DNA of 64,000 nucleotides from the NCBI GenBank assembly GCA_016124585.1, contig WGNL01000019.1, positions 186,001 to 250,000 on the forward strand, given 5' to 3'. Within the stretch, counting starts at the first letter, position 1, and each line of letters begins with the position of its first letter. A program made the translations under genes and the position numbers. The stretch comes from Bacteroidota bacterium. Lineage in GTDB: Bacteria > Bacteroidota > Bacteroidia > Chitinophagales > Saprospiraceae. This document shows positions 43,735 through 52,461 of this stretch, one piece after another. Below the pieces are notes generated by a model. It ran no database searches, was not told where the DNA came from, and saw only the letters and a program-made list of their open reading frames with translations.

Positions 43735-43816
43735 CCCCATTTCCCCCCGTTTAATTCAAATCCAAGTCGGGTCGTTTTCAAAAAATTGTATCCCCCTCCC
43801 CCTGCCCCCATCTTTG
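43735..43816 (+). promoter_or_regulatory. Shared 39-bp element plus promoter of the aminotransferase gene
   Basis: 43735-43773 is identical to the element before the GRAS gene. The -33 TTG is 43786-43788 and the -7 box CATCTTTG is 43809-43816 (20-bp spacer), 80 bp before the ATG. C-rich sequence flanks the element and fills the spacer. I see no gene in 43553-43896. Confidence 0.75.
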
Positions 43817-43896
43817 TTTCATCAAACGAAAAAACAGGGCGGCAATCAGCCCGGATTCGTGAACCACATTCAAATAACAACCTAATCCAACATCCA

Positions 43897-45069
43897 ATGA
43901 CTAACCTATTTTTTAGCGATACTCTGCGTAGTACCCCAAGTCGTATTAATTCTGCGCAATGCTCTTCCCGACTGCTCCTCGACAAGAACGAGCAGTCGGA
44001 AGACGTGGCTTCTTCTATCAAGCAGCAAGTGTTGGAAACCCTGATGAACACTGACTGGAACCGCTACCCAAGCGCTGATTTGAAAGATATAGAAAATGCA
44101 GTTGCCAATTATTGCGGATTAAATCCTGACAATATTGTTTTAAGCCCAGGCTCTGCGAATATCATCACCACATTGCTCAATTATTTCGCTTTAAATAATA
44201 AACATATTGTGATTGCGCAGCCAACTTATACGCTGTTCGATTACCATTGCAAAACATATAACATCCAATATGAGCCTTGGATGCTGACTACTGATTTGGA
44301 ATATGATTATAACAATATGCCGGAATTGAAACCCGGTTCGGTGCTCATCGTCACTACACCGAACAACCCGGTCGGCAATTCCATGAAGCGGGAAAAATTG
44401 GAAGAAATATTGACCATCAACCCCGAATCATTTGTATTGGTGGATGCGGTGTATGCCGAGTTTGCCGATGAGGATTTCACGCCGCTTATCGCCAAGTATG
44501 GCAACCTGATGGTATTGCGCTCCTTCTCCAAAGCCTTTCCAGTAGCGGGTCTGCGCTTCGGCTACCTTTGCGCAGCACCACAAACAGCGGCCATCGTGCG
44601 CAAGCTAATGCTTCAGTTTTCCATCAACCACTTGACTCAGGTATTTGCACGGGAAGTGCTTTTCACTCCTGCGTTTTTGGCAGATTCCCGCAAGCGGGTA
44701 AAGGCCATCATTGCGGAGCGTGAAAGTATGTATCGCCTGCTGAAATTCCGTTTTGATGACCAAGCACTGAAAGTATACAAGTCACAGGGCAACTTCCTGC
44801 TGATGCGCATCCACGACGATGCTGCCTTCGGCAAACTCATGGCGGATTTGGATAAAAGCGGCATCAAAGTATTGAACACCTCTCCATTTCCATTACTCCG
44901 CAACACGTTCCGAGTGTCAATCGGCACGAAGGAAGAAAACAACAGCTTCCTACGCTGTATCACCGAGAGCCTCGGCCAAAAGAGCTTGCGCAAACAAGCA
45001 CAAATGCGGTTGGTGGAAAATCACACTGCCGAAAGAATGAGCCAGTTCTTGCTGGCAAGTAATTTCTGA
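43897..45069 (+). CDS. PLP-dependent class I/II aminotransferase, HisC/CobD-like
   Basis: Fold-type I aminotransferase of 390 residues from ATG 43897. An in-frame reading from 43690 would include the promoter and is rejected. Hallmarks are RYPSADLKDIENAVANYCG (57-75), SPGSANIITTLLNYF, VTTPNNPVGN (Asn about 157), DAVYAEF (Asp 183 and Tyr 186) and the PLP lysine in SFSKAFPVAGLRFGY (Lys 212). It resembles histidinol-phosphate aminotransferases, but GSANII replaces the usual GSDE. With no his genes nearby, a different amino substrate is likely. The promoter element is identical to that of the GRAS gene, which suggests joint regulation. Pathway unknown. Confidence 0.85.
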   Translation: MTNLFFSDTLRSTPSRINSAQCSSRLLLDKNEQSEDVASSIKQQVLETLMNTDWNRYPSADLKDIENAVANYCGLNPDNIVLSPGSANIITTLLNYFALNNKHIVIAQPTYTLFDYHCKTYNIQYEPWMLTTDLEYDYNNMPELKPGSVLIVTTPNNPVGNSMKREKLEEILTINPESFVLVDAVYAEFADEDFTPLIAKYGNLMVLRSFSKAFPVAGLRFGYLCAAPQTAAIVRKLMLQFSINHLTQVFAREVLFTPAFLADSRKRVKAIIAERESMYRLLKFRFDDQALKVYKSQGNFLLMRIHDDAAFGKLMADLDKSGIKVLNTSPFPLLRNTFRVSIGTKEENNSFLRCITESLGQKSLRKQAQMRLVENHTAERMSQFLLASNF

Positions 45070-45084
45070 TAACTTTCTGACTCA

Positions 45085-45117
45085 AACGTCGGCGAGGTTT
45101 CGAACCTCGCCGACGTT
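45085..45117. repeat. 33-bp palindromic repeat, copy 2
   Basis: The arms are the same as at 34234-34266, with loop TCG in place of TTG. It lies 15 bp after the aminotransferase stop. No T tract follows. Confidence 0.8.
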
Positions 45118-45142
45118 CCGTAATTTTTTAAACAAAAATCAA

Positions 45143-45523
45143 ATGTCAAACATCAAGACCAAGATTGACGAGTGGGAGGTCACTGACCTCGAAGACAACG
45201 GCGTGCTGCGCATTTACGTCGAACACAACACAGAAATGGGCAACCGGGGCGTGCCGGGCATACAGGTTTGGTACACCGTGGCGGGAGGTACTTCCATCGT
45301 GAATTATGAGCCCGTCCATGTGGAGCGCTGGGCCTATCAAGCGCAAAAAGCAGGCGAAACTGACTACCTGCTCACCGATTATTCCTGGATATATCATGAG
45401 GATACCTACGTTAAAAACAGCCTCATAATCAGCGATAAATTAAAAGCCAAAGTATCTGTGAAAGTGCGCAGCAAAAAGGAGCCGATTACCAAGGAATACG
45501 AACTGCCTTTTACGATTGAATAA
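45143..45523 (+). CDS. Unrecognised 126-residue beta-rich protein
   Basis: No signal peptide. The sequence is beta-strand-rich and acidic at the N-terminus (DEWEVTDLEDNGVLRIYVEHN, shown as DEWEVTDLEDNG and VLRIYVEHN), with GIQVWYTVAGGTSIVNY and a C-terminal VKVRSKKEPITKEYELPFTIE. An Ig-like or jelly-roll small fold is possible. It is 73 bp after the aminotransferase, separated by the palindrome. Whether it belongs to that pathway is unclear. Confidence 0.6.
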   Translation: MSNIKTKIDEWEVTDLEDNGVLRIYVEHNTEMGNRGVPGIQVWYTVAGGTSIVNYEPVHVERWAYQAQKAGETDYLLTDYSWIYHEDTYVKNSLIISDKLKAKVSVKVRSKKEPITKEYELPFTIE

Positions 45524-45548
45524 AATCATGGGGATTTGACTTGTGTAT

Positions 45549-45645
45549 TTTTTTCCCGCAGATTAACACAGATTTTATTCGCAGATTGACGCAGATTTAA
45601 TCAGCGATATCTGCGGAAGAATCAGCGAATATCTGCGGGAAAAAC
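45549..45645. repeat. CGCAGATT/ATCTGCG repeat element
   Basis: TTTTTCCCGCAGATT at the left pairs with AATATCTGCGGGAAAAA at the right. Between them GCAGATT recurs, alternating with ACGCAGATTT and AGCGATATCTGCGG. Such repeats are common in Bacteroidota intergenic DNA; a mobile or selfish palindrome is likely. Confidence 0.7.
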
Positions 45646-45676
45646 TCTAATCAATAAACCTTTATCAACCCAGGAA

Positions 45677-46720
45677 ATGATTGTCCTCGGAAATTTCTTC
45701 CTCGCTGTAGCTGCCATAGTTTTCCTGCTCATCTGCAATTTGATTTATTTCAAGACCCCGCCCGGGGGGGATGCAGTGGTAGGTTATGCATGGTCCATCA
45801 TCTTTGGTATTCTGGCATTTTCCATTTGCATGGCGATTGTCACGGCAATTATCGGGTGGCAAGGTGGCTTCGGTTGGGTCGGCACCTCGACAGGCCAGCG
45901 GGTTGCACTTGTTTTGCTTGGCTTTTTGTTGATTTTGGTAGGAAATGGCTTTTTCATGGCCAACGAATACCCTCGGGACCTCTCCCCTGCCATGCGGAAG
46001 ATAGTCCGGATGATTCCCGCCGTACTGCCCGTTCTGTTGCTGATTGGCGCAGCCCTTTTGCTTAATTTCAAATACACGGCGCTCGCCGGGCCAGTTTACA
46101 AAATCCCCGTTTTCAGCAGCTTGTTTCTCAGTTCTTTAGGCTTTGCAATTATTCTTTTTGGCCAAGCACAGCGCTCCGCCGCTAGAGTAAAAGCTGATGA
46201 AGATTTCAGGGACAGAACCCACCAAAACCACTTGAACACCATCGACAGTACCGATGTGATGAAAAACGGGGTATTCCTCTATGTTTTCACCGATGCAAAC
46301 CACAAAGCAGATGTACGGGAAAAGGCGTTGGCTAAAATAAAATCCCGCCCCGATTGGCAGGAAGAACTTGTGCGCCGCTTGCAAAATGACTGGGCGCCGG
46401 AGGCTTTTACTTTTCTCGCTTCCAATGAGGTGGATAACAAAACGCTATTCCCTGAAGCTGTGCGGCAGGGCATTATAATTCAGGCAAGACTTATTCGGGA
46501 ATCAATTCGCAAGTGCCGTGACAAGTACGACCTCTACGAGGGCAGGTTCACTTGGGAAATCGACCGGGTGATACGCACAGTGGATAAGTTCGATAGCATA
46601 GGCGTGGATTTCAAACCAGTCATGCAGGAACTCCGCAATGCGCTGGACGAAAAAACGGATTTTGAAAAACCTCGGCTCCCAGCCAAAGGGCTGCTGGATA
46701 ATTGGCAGAAAAAGCATTGA
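45677..46720 (+). CDS. Membrane protein with cytosolic C-terminal domain, unknown
   Basis: The 347-residue protein has about five N-terminal membrane helices (LGNFFLAVAAIVFLLICN, SIIFGILAFSICMAIVTAI, VALVLLGFLLILVGNGF, IPAVLPVLLLIGAALLL, LFLSSLGFAIILFG). Its hydrophilic C-terminal half (about 170-347) contains VLFTDANHKADVREKAL-like helical repeats (ALAKIKSRPDWQEELVRRLQ). Helices like HEAT repeats are possible. It is 6 bp before a small membrane protein gene. No family recognised. Confidence 0.6.
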   Translation: MIVLGNFFLAVAAIVFLLICNLIYFKTPPGGDAVVGYAWSIIFGILAFSICMAIVTAIIGWQGGFGWVGTSTGQRVALVLLGFLLILVGNGFFMANEYPRDLSPAMRKIVRMIPAVLPVLLLIGAALLLNFKYTALAGPVYKIPVFSSLFLSSLGFAIILFGQAQRSAARVKADEDFRDRTHQNHLNTIDSTDVMKNGVFLYVFTDANHKADVREKALAKIKSRPDWQEELVRRLQNDWAPEAFTFLASNEVDNKTLFPEAVRQGIIIQARLIRESIRKCRDKYDLYEGRFTWEIDRVIRTVDKFDSIGVDFKPVMQELRNALDEKTDFEKPRLPAKGLLDNWQKKH

Positions 46721-46726
46721 CAAGCA

Positions 46727-46984
46727 ATGACCATTCTATTCTGGTTATGCTGGACAATTGACCTGTTGCTTTGCGCCATTGCCATCATCAGCAAGGGCTT
46801 CGCTGATAGTTTTCACAAAGGCAGTTCAGTGCCGTGGCTGGCCATTTTACTGATAGGATGCACAGTGACTGGGCTTTTGCTGCAAGTTGTTTTCAAAAAA
46901 CCTACATGGGCGTTGGGCATCGCAACGACGCCGCTTTTGGTCATGCTTGGGATGTATGTTTTTGAGAAAATCACAGGTGAATGA
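46727..46984 (+). CDS. Small membrane protein
   Basis: The 85-residue protein has helices at about 4-20 (LFWLCWTIDLLLCAIAII), 33-50 (VPWLAILLIGCTVTGLLL) and 58-75. It is 6 bp after the previous gene and probably expressed with it. Unknown function. Confidence 0.55.
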   Translation: MTILFWLCWTIDLLLCAIAIISKGFADSFHKGSSVPWLAILLIGCTVTGLLLQVVFKKPTWALGIATTPLLVMLGMYVFEKITGE

Positions 46985-47102
46985 TCACCTGCTAGTCCCT
47001 CCAAATTCTGCTTGGGTTGCTTTCGTAACGCTTCATTTCAATTCCACCACACTTCAAGTAGAAAAACTCCCCTACCTCTTTCCTACTCCCTACCTTCGCC
47101 CC

Positions 47103-50100
47103 ATGCGCAAGCTATGCCACATATTATTCCTGTACGGCGGCCTATTGGTATGGTCGGCCACGGGTTTTGCCCAAGAAAAGCAACTCCTTTCTGTGGAGCG
47201 GTTTGATGAAAACAAAGGGCTGAACCTCAACGGCATTGACGATATTTTCCAAGACCGGGAAGGCTTCCTTTGGCTGGCAACGCCGGAGGGGCTGGTGCGT
47301 TTTGATGGCCATGATTTCCGGTATTTCCGCCATGTACCGGGTGACTCGACTACCATCGGAGGGAACCACGTTTTATGCGTCACTGAGGATGCAGATGGCA
47401 ATATCTGGGCGGGCCTGACCCGGGGTGGGGTTTGCCGCTATGACCGAAAGACGGGTCGGTTCAGGAACTATGAATTTACCGAAAAATTGAAAATCAAGAC
47501 CACCCCTGTCATCCGCACTTTTATTGACCGGAAGGGGGAGGTCTGGTTGGGTGTTAACAACTATGGCCTTGTCCATTTGGACAAAGAAACCGGGGATTTC
47601 AAAACCTACGACATCGTGACGGCCCAAAGCGCTCCCCACCTGACCAAAGAGGAAGTGCCCAACTACAACACCGTCCAAAATTTTTGGGAGGACGAAAATG
47701 GCCTACTCTACTGCGCCACTTCCGACGACCTCTACACCTTCGACCCGAAAACTGAAAAGGTTACTTCACTTCGATACGATAAACGTGCACCCAATGGCGT
47801 GCGGCTCAACCAAGCCTATGCCCTCCTGCCCGAAGGTGACTGGCTGTGGGTGGGCGGCTGGGCCAGCGGGCTGCGGCGATTTAACCGCAAAACGGGGGAA
47901 TGGAGGCAGTACATGATGGAGGAAAACCCGCTCATACCGGATGCCGTCAACATCATCAGTAAGATGGTACCGAAAAGCAGCAACGAGTTTTGGGTGACAA
48001 GTACGGACAAGGGTTTTGGCGTTTTCAACAAAACAACCGAACAGTTCTATTTTTTTGGGCAGGACACCTTGAACTACCCCGAAATTCCGCCCGCTGCCTT
48101 GGGCGGCCTCTGCATTGACAAGCAGGGCGATATTTGGCTGATACATGGGGCGGCCCTACTTCGTATCCAATTGAAAAACAGACAGTTCCACCTCCATCCA
48201 GTCAAATCGTCAAAACCCGTCACGAAGGAAGGGAGCTACCTCACCAAAGTGTTCGAGGATAGGGAAGGTCGTTTCCGTTTCTACGGTTTTGCCATGGGGG
48301 ATGGCTTGCAGGTGTTGGATAAAAAAACGGGCAAAACGACCGCCCCCGAGTTTAAAATCCAGCCTGGCGTGGACGAAAGCAACCAGCAGGTCAGGGACAT
48401 CCTGCAAGCCCACGATGGCACTATTTGGGTGCTGGGACGGCATATTCTCTACCGCTTCAATCCTCAGACCCTGCGCTTGGAAGTGCCTCCGCAACCTCCC
48501 GTATTTTCCCCGGAATTTGGCACCAATTATTTCAACATGATGGCCGAGGACGGACAGGGGAATATCTGGATGGGCACGGCGATAGTCGGGCTGTTCCGCT
48601 ACAACCCCACGACGGGCGAAACCACCCATTTCATGCCCGATGAAAACAAGCCGGGGGCCGTTCCTGCCAGCGTGGTGGGAGTCGTCTGCGCCGACGGCTC
48701 GGGGCGGCTTTGGTACGCCAGCCGTGACAAGCAGGCTTATGGTTACTACCACTCCGTCGAGGGCCGCTTTGTGTACCTAGATGCCAACGGCGAGGTGACG
48801 ACAGAATTGGCCTCGCTGCGCATGAACAATTATTTTTCGGATAGAAAAGGCGATATGTGGGCTTTTACAGAGCAGGGGGTGATGCATTTCGATGCCACGT
48901 CGGAGCCACCCTGCCTAATCAAAAAATACACGATGGCCGATGGGCTGCCCTCCGACTACACCCTCTGGGGAACGGAAGACGGCAACGGAAATATTTGGCT
49001 CATCTCCGGCCACAACATCGTGAGGCTGGAGCCAACGACAGGAAAAATCAACACCTTCACCAACCAAGACGGCTATCCCACTTCCCACACTGGCATCGGG
49101 ACGCAGATGGACGGCGATATTTTCCTGCCTACTTACAAGGGCTACATCACCTTCAACCCCGATTCGCTGCGCACAACCATGACCAAAGCTCCACTTGTCC
49201 TGACCTCTTTCAAGGTAAACGACGAAGAGCAATACCACGGCAGCTCAAGGGCCTTTGAAAAACCGCTCGTAGTGCCGACCGACGGGCGTTATTTCTCCCT
49301 GGAATTCGCCTCGCTGGAATTCGCTCACCCAGAATTGAGCCGCTTTGAGTATCAGCTTGAGGGGCTTGACAAACAATGGGTTAAGGCGGGAAATCGACGA
49401 TTGGTCAACTATACGAATGTGCCCGCAGGCCATTATATTTTTTTGGTAAAACTGGAGGGGCAGCCCGATTCTGAAGCCTTCGCTGTGCCGCTCGTGGTGA
49501 AGGTCGCTTTTTATAAAACCAACTGGTTTTGGGCGCTCATTACAATGATTTTGGCGGGTGTGGTGTTTGCTTATTTCCGCAACCGCCAATTGCAACGGCA
49601 GAAGATGTCCGAGCTTTTGGGCAAGGCCCAATTGCTGGAAAAAGAAAAGGCGCTGGTGCAGTACGAAAGCCTCAAACAACAGCTGAACCCACACTTCCTT
49701 TTCAACTCGCTGACCTCGCTCGGCAGCTTGATTTCCATTGACCCAAAGGGAGCCGCAACCTTTCTTGACAGCCTGAGCAAGACCTACCGCTACATCCTGA
49801 AAAGCAGCGAGCGGGAGACTGTGCCGCTGGCAGAGGAACTGAAGTTTGGGGAGACGTTTGTGAAGCTGCAAAAAACGAGGTTCGGTGAAGGCTTGCGGGT
49901 AAACTTGAACGTAGACGAAGCCGATTTCCATCGGAAAATAGTTCCCGTCACCCTGCAAAACCTCATCGAGAACGCGATCAAGCACAACATCATCGACGAG
50001 GAAGAACCGCTAGAAATTGACGTGACGGTGGAGGGTGGTTATCTCGTGGTTCGCAATAATTTACAGAAGAAAAAATTCGTGGAAACGAGCAACAAGCGTG

Positions 50101-50201
50101 GCTTGTCGAATCTCCAATCCTTCTACAATTACTTGTCTGACAAGCCGATTGTGGTGGAGGAAGACGAGCAGTTTTTCACGATAAAAATACCCTTGATATA
50201 A
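47103..50201 (+). CDS. Propeller sensor with LytS-type histidine kinase
   Basis: The 1032-residue sensor is called from ATG 47103, which gives a signal peptide (MRKLCHILFLYGGLLVWSATGFAQ). An upstream in-frame ATG at 46887 overlaps the previous gene and is rejected. A Reg_prop-type periplasmic double propeller (about 30-680) has repeats such as DREGFLWLATPEGLVRFDG and DADGNIWAGLTRGGVCRYD. A Y_Y_Y-like domain lies near 730-800 and a membrane helix near 810 (FWALITMILAGVVFAYF). The His_kinase region has LKQQLNPHFLFNSLTSLG and the HATPase domain NLIENAIKHN. It pairs with the LytTR regulator 73 bp later. Signal unknown; propellers of this kind often sense glycans or other envelope ligands. Confidence 0.9.
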   Translation: MRKLCHILFLYGGLLVWSATGFAQEKQLLSVERFDENKGLNLNGIDDIFQDREGFLWLATPEGLVRFDGHDFRYFRHVPGDSTTIGGNHVLCVTEDADGNIWAGLTRGGVCRYDRKTGRFRNYEFTEKLKIKTTPVIRTFIDRKGEVWLGVNNYGLVHLDKETGDFKTYDIVTAQSAPHLTKEEVPNYNTVQNFWEDENGLLYCATSDDLYTFDPKTEKVTSLRYDKRAPNGVRLNQAYALLPEGDWLWVGGWASGLRRFNRKTGEWRQYMMEENPLIPDAVNIISKMVPKSSNEFWVTSTDKGFGVFNKTTEQFYFFGQDTLNYPEIPPAALGGLCIDKQGDIWLIHGAALLRIQLKNRQFHLHPVKSSKPVTKEGSYLTKVFEDREGRFRFYGFAMGDGLQVLDKKTGKTTAPEFKIQPGVDESNQQVRDILQAHDGTIWVLGRHILYRFNPQTLRLEVPPQPPVFSPEFGTNYFNMMAEDGQGNIWMGTAIVGLFRYNPTTGETTHFMPDENKPGAVPASVVGVVCADGSGRLWYASRDKQAYGYYHSVEGRFVYLDANGEVTTELASLRMNNYFSDRKGDMWAFTEQGVMHFDATSEPPCLIKKYTMADGLPSDYTLWGTEDGNGNIWLISGHNIVRLEPTTGKINTFTNQDGYPTSHTGIGTQMDGDIFLPTYKGYITFNPDSLRTTMTKAPLVLTSFKVNDEEQYHGSSRAFEKPLVVPTDGRYFSLEFASLEFAHPELSRFEYQLEGLDKQWVKAGNRRLVNYTNVPAGHYIFLVKLEGQPDSEAFAVPLVVKVAFYKTNWFWALITMILAGVVFAYFRNRQLQRQKMSELLGKAQLLEKEKALVQYESLKQQLNPHFLFNSLTSLGSLISIDPKGAATFLDSLSKTYRYILKSSERETVPLAEELKFGETFVKLQKTRFGEGLRVNLNVDEADFHRKIVPVTLQNLIENAIKHNIIDEEEPLEIDVTVEGGYLVVRNNLQKKKFVETSNKRGLSNLQSFYNYLSDKPIVVEEDEQFFTIKIPLI

Positions 50202-50260
50202 TTGAGAATTGAAAATGGATAATTGATAATTAACCTGAATTCCATTTTCAATTCTCAATT
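50200..50260. repeat. 19-bp inverted repeat between kinase and regulator
   Basis: AATTGAGAATTGAAAATGG (50200-50218) is perfectly complementary to 50242-50260. A third partial copy, TTCAATTCTCAATTATG, continues into the regulator start. It could form a hairpin over the regulator's translation start region. Confidence 0.65.
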
Positions 50261-50274
50261 TTCAATTCTCAATT

Positions 50275-51048
50275 ATGATACGTGCCGTCATCATCGAAGA
50301 CGAATCCCTCATCGCCCGTGAGTTGCAGGCGAAAATTGCCAATGTGACCGACGACGTGAAAATTGTGGAGGTGTTACCGAGTTTGAAAACCGCCAAAAAA
50401 TGGTTTTTGCAGAATGCAGAACCCGACCTGCTGTTCATGGACATCCAACTCAGCGATGGGGTCAGCTTTGAGCTGTTCGAGCATTTCGATTTGAGCTGTC
50501 CGGTCATTTTCACCACTGCCTACGACGAGTATGCGCTGCGGGCCTTCAAGGTGAACGGCATTGATTATTTGCTCAAACCCATCGACATGGACGAGTTGGC
50601 GAGCGCCATCGAGAAATTCCGGAAAAAGGCAGATAGCCAGCCAAAACCACCCACTGATTTCCAGGAACTGCTCAGAGCCATGCAGACGCCTGCCGCCGAC
50701 CGGGCAGTTTTCAAGGAAAAATTCGTCGTCAGCGTGCGCAACACCTGGGTGCCTGTGAACACCAAGGACATCGCCTGCTTCATGCGGGACAACCTCAACT
50801 ACCTGCACACCTTCGGTGGAGAGAAGTATATCCTTGACTACAATACCCTTGAAGAAGTGGAGGAACTGCTCGACCCGAAGATTTTTTACCGAGCCAACCG
50901 TCAGAGCATCGTGAACATTGAGGCCATCCAAAGCGTAAAACCCCACGAAAACCAGAAACTGACTTTGACCTTGAAAGCACCAGCGAAAACAGAAGTGGAC
51001 GTGAGCCGGGAAAAGGCGCCGGCGTTTAAGAAATGGTTTGATAGGTAA
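50275..51048 (+). CDS. LytTR-family response regulator
   Basis: The 257-residue protein has a receiver domain (1-118): IIEDESLIARE, phospho-acceptor Asp about 56 in LFMDIQLSDG, and a Lys in YLLKPIDMDE. A LytTR DNA-binding domain (about 150-257) has VSVRNTWVPVNTKDIACFM, NTLEEVEELLDPKIFYRAN and RQSIVNIEAIQ. It is the partner of the LytS-type kinase. LytTR proteins bind direct repeats about two helical turns apart, the geometry seen at the surface-cassette promoters, so it is one candidate regulator of them (inference). Confidence 0.93.
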   Translation: MIRAVIIEDESLIARELQAKIANVTDDVKIVEVLPSLKTAKKWFLQNAEPDLLFMDIQLSDGVSFELFEHFDLSCPVIFTTAYDEYALRAFKVNGIDYLLKPIDMDELASAIEKFRKKADSQPKPPTDFQELLRAMQTPAADRAVFKEKFVVSVRNTWVPVNTKDIACFMRDNLNYLHTFGGEKYILDYNTLEEVEELLDPKIFYRANRQSIVNIEAIQSVKPHENQKLTLTLKAPAKTEVDVSREKAPAFKKWFDR

Positions 51049-51068
51049 TGATGAATGATAAATGGTGA

Positions 51069-51473
51069 ATGATGAATCAGACTCAAATAAATTTGGTGAA
51101 AAAAAGCTGGCGTATCGTTCGCCAACTGCCGCCTAGTTTGGTGGCCGATACTTTTTACAGCAAGTTGTTTCTCGACCACTCGGAATTGCGGAAAATGTTT
51201 CCAAAAAACATGGATGAGCAGTACCGAAAACTGATGGATATGTTGTCGGCAGTGGTCGCCAGACTGGACAATTTGGATGTTTTGCAACAGGATATTGCAG
51301 ATATGGCCAAGCGGCATGTCGGTTATGGTGTACAAGCTAAGCACTATGCGATGGTCGGCTCTGCACTGCTTTGGACGCTCGAAAAAGGCCTCGGTTCTGA
51401 TTGGAACGAGGATACTGCCAAGGCTTGGACTACCTGCTACGGAATTTTAGCGGACAGCATGATGACCGCATGA
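51069..51473 (+). CDS. Single-domain globin
   Basis: The 134-residue globin lacks a reductase domain. LVKKSWRIVRQLPPSLVADTFYSKLFLDHSELRKMFP fits helices A-C, shown in parts as KKSWRIVRQLPP and FYSKLFLDHSELRKMFP. The proximal His is probably in KRHVGYGVQAKHY (about residue 83), and LLWTLEKGLG with W in AKAWTTCYG are family features. It probably binds O2 or NO. It is 20 bp after the LytTR gene, so the system could be coupled to gas or redox status, though this is only context. Confidence 0.85.
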   Translation: MMNQTQINLVKKSWRIVRQLPPSLVADTFYSKLFLDHSELRKMFPKNMDEQYRKLMDMLSAVVARLDNLDVLQQDIADMAKRHVGYGVQAKHYAMVGSALLWTLEKGLGSDWNEDTAKAWTTCYGILADSMMTA

Positions 51474-51488
51474 CGCAAATTTTATCGC

Positions 51489-52364
51489 TTATTTTTTCTT
51501 TGGCAACAATTTGATGTAATCGTTCACGATGTCATTCGCCACCGCCACGGCGAGGTCATAATGCTTGATTTTCCAGCCATCCGGTGTTTTCACCAACACG
51601 CCGCTTCCTCGGCACGGCCCCATCCAAGTATCCAGCAGTTCCTCGAACCAAGCCGTTTGCCCATTCTCCGAAAAATAAACATGGCGGTCGTGCGGCGTGA
51701 AAGCCCAAGCAGTTTCCCGTTCGAAATACTTTTTTGACCATTCCTTCATCTCATCCCGCAGCCAACGTTCACTGGCATCGGTGCCGAGGTAGATGCCATC
51801 GGCAGTCATGCTTCCAAAAAAAGTGTCTTCGTCCGCTACGGCAGCGGCATGGTGCCAGTCGTCCATTAATTTGTTGATGGCAGCGAGGTCAACATCGGGG
51901 TCGGTCTGGCAGCCATCCTTCCGGCGGGTATCGGTGATTTGGGTGATTTTCCAGCCATTTTCACCCTTGAAAAGATGAAATGCATTGACACCACAGTGGA
52001 GCATTTTATCATCCAAAAAAAACGTGTAATCCGTCCACACCGTAGCAAGGCGGCCATCAATCCGCACGTCGTAGCTCCAGATACGCTCATCCCAAACCTC
52101 TTCATGTGGGGTACCCACCGCTCCGGCGAACTCATCGATTGATTCGTCATGAAGCACAGGCTTTCCCTCCTTGTTAGTGAAAGCCGATTGAAGCCTAGCA
52201 GTTTTATCAAAGGTAGTGCGAAGCATCGTGCTGTCACCTGCCCGCATGGCATCGAACATGCGCTGGATAGTAACGATGACAGCAGCTTGTTCGTCCGGAT
52301 TGTTTTGGGTGCTGGCGCAAAAAGGAAGTAGAAACAGGGTAGGTAGCAGGATATTTTTCAGCAT
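51489..52364 (-). CDS. Secreted protein with two NTF2-like domains
   Basis: The 291-residue protein has a signal peptide (MLKNILLPTLFLLPFCAST). Two SnoaL/NTF2-like cone folds follow. The first (about 25-150) has IQRMFDAMRAGDSTMLRTTF and GENGWKITQITDTRR; the second (about 160-285) has MDDWHHAAAVADEDTFFGSM and TPDGWKIKHYDLAV. Such domains bind small hydrophobic ligands or act as enzymes; no catalytic set is evident. It converges on the globin gene 15 bp apart and is divergent from the permease. Confidence 0.8.
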   Translation of the reverse strand: MLKNILLPTLFLLPFCASTQNNPDEQAAVIVTIQRMFDAMRAGDSTMLRTTFDKTARLQSAFTNKEGKPVLHDESIDEFAGAVGTPHEEVWDERIWSYDVRIDGRLATVWTDYTFFLDDKMLHCGVNAFHLFKGENGWKITQITDTRRKDGCQTDPDVDLAAINKLMDDWHHAAAVADEDTFFGSMTADGIYLGTDASERWLRDEMKEWSKKYFERETAWAFTPHDRHVYFSENGQTAWFEELLDTWMGPCRGSGVLVKTPDGWKIKHYDLAVAVANDIVNDYIKLLPKKK

Positions 52365-52461
52365 GTCAAAATTAGTTTTTGTTCAAAATTGATTCAAAAA
52401 GACAGGCATACCACCTGCTTGTTGCTTCGCTGGTAAAGATTCAATCCTGTAAAAGTAAAAT

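Noticed and set aside
43690-43896. N-terminal extension of the aminotransferase
   Set aside because: It would translate the conserved 39-bp element and the promoter into a Pro-rich stretch; the family fold begins after ATG 43897.
43897-45069. Histidinol-phosphate aminotransferase in histidine synthesis
   Set aside because: No other his genes are in the window, the usual GSDE-type substrate motif is replaced by GSANII, and the promoter is shared with the GRAS gene.
46887-47102. N-terminal extension of the LytS-type sensor
   Set aside because: It overlaps the preceding small membrane gene and would hide the signal peptide that starts at 47103.
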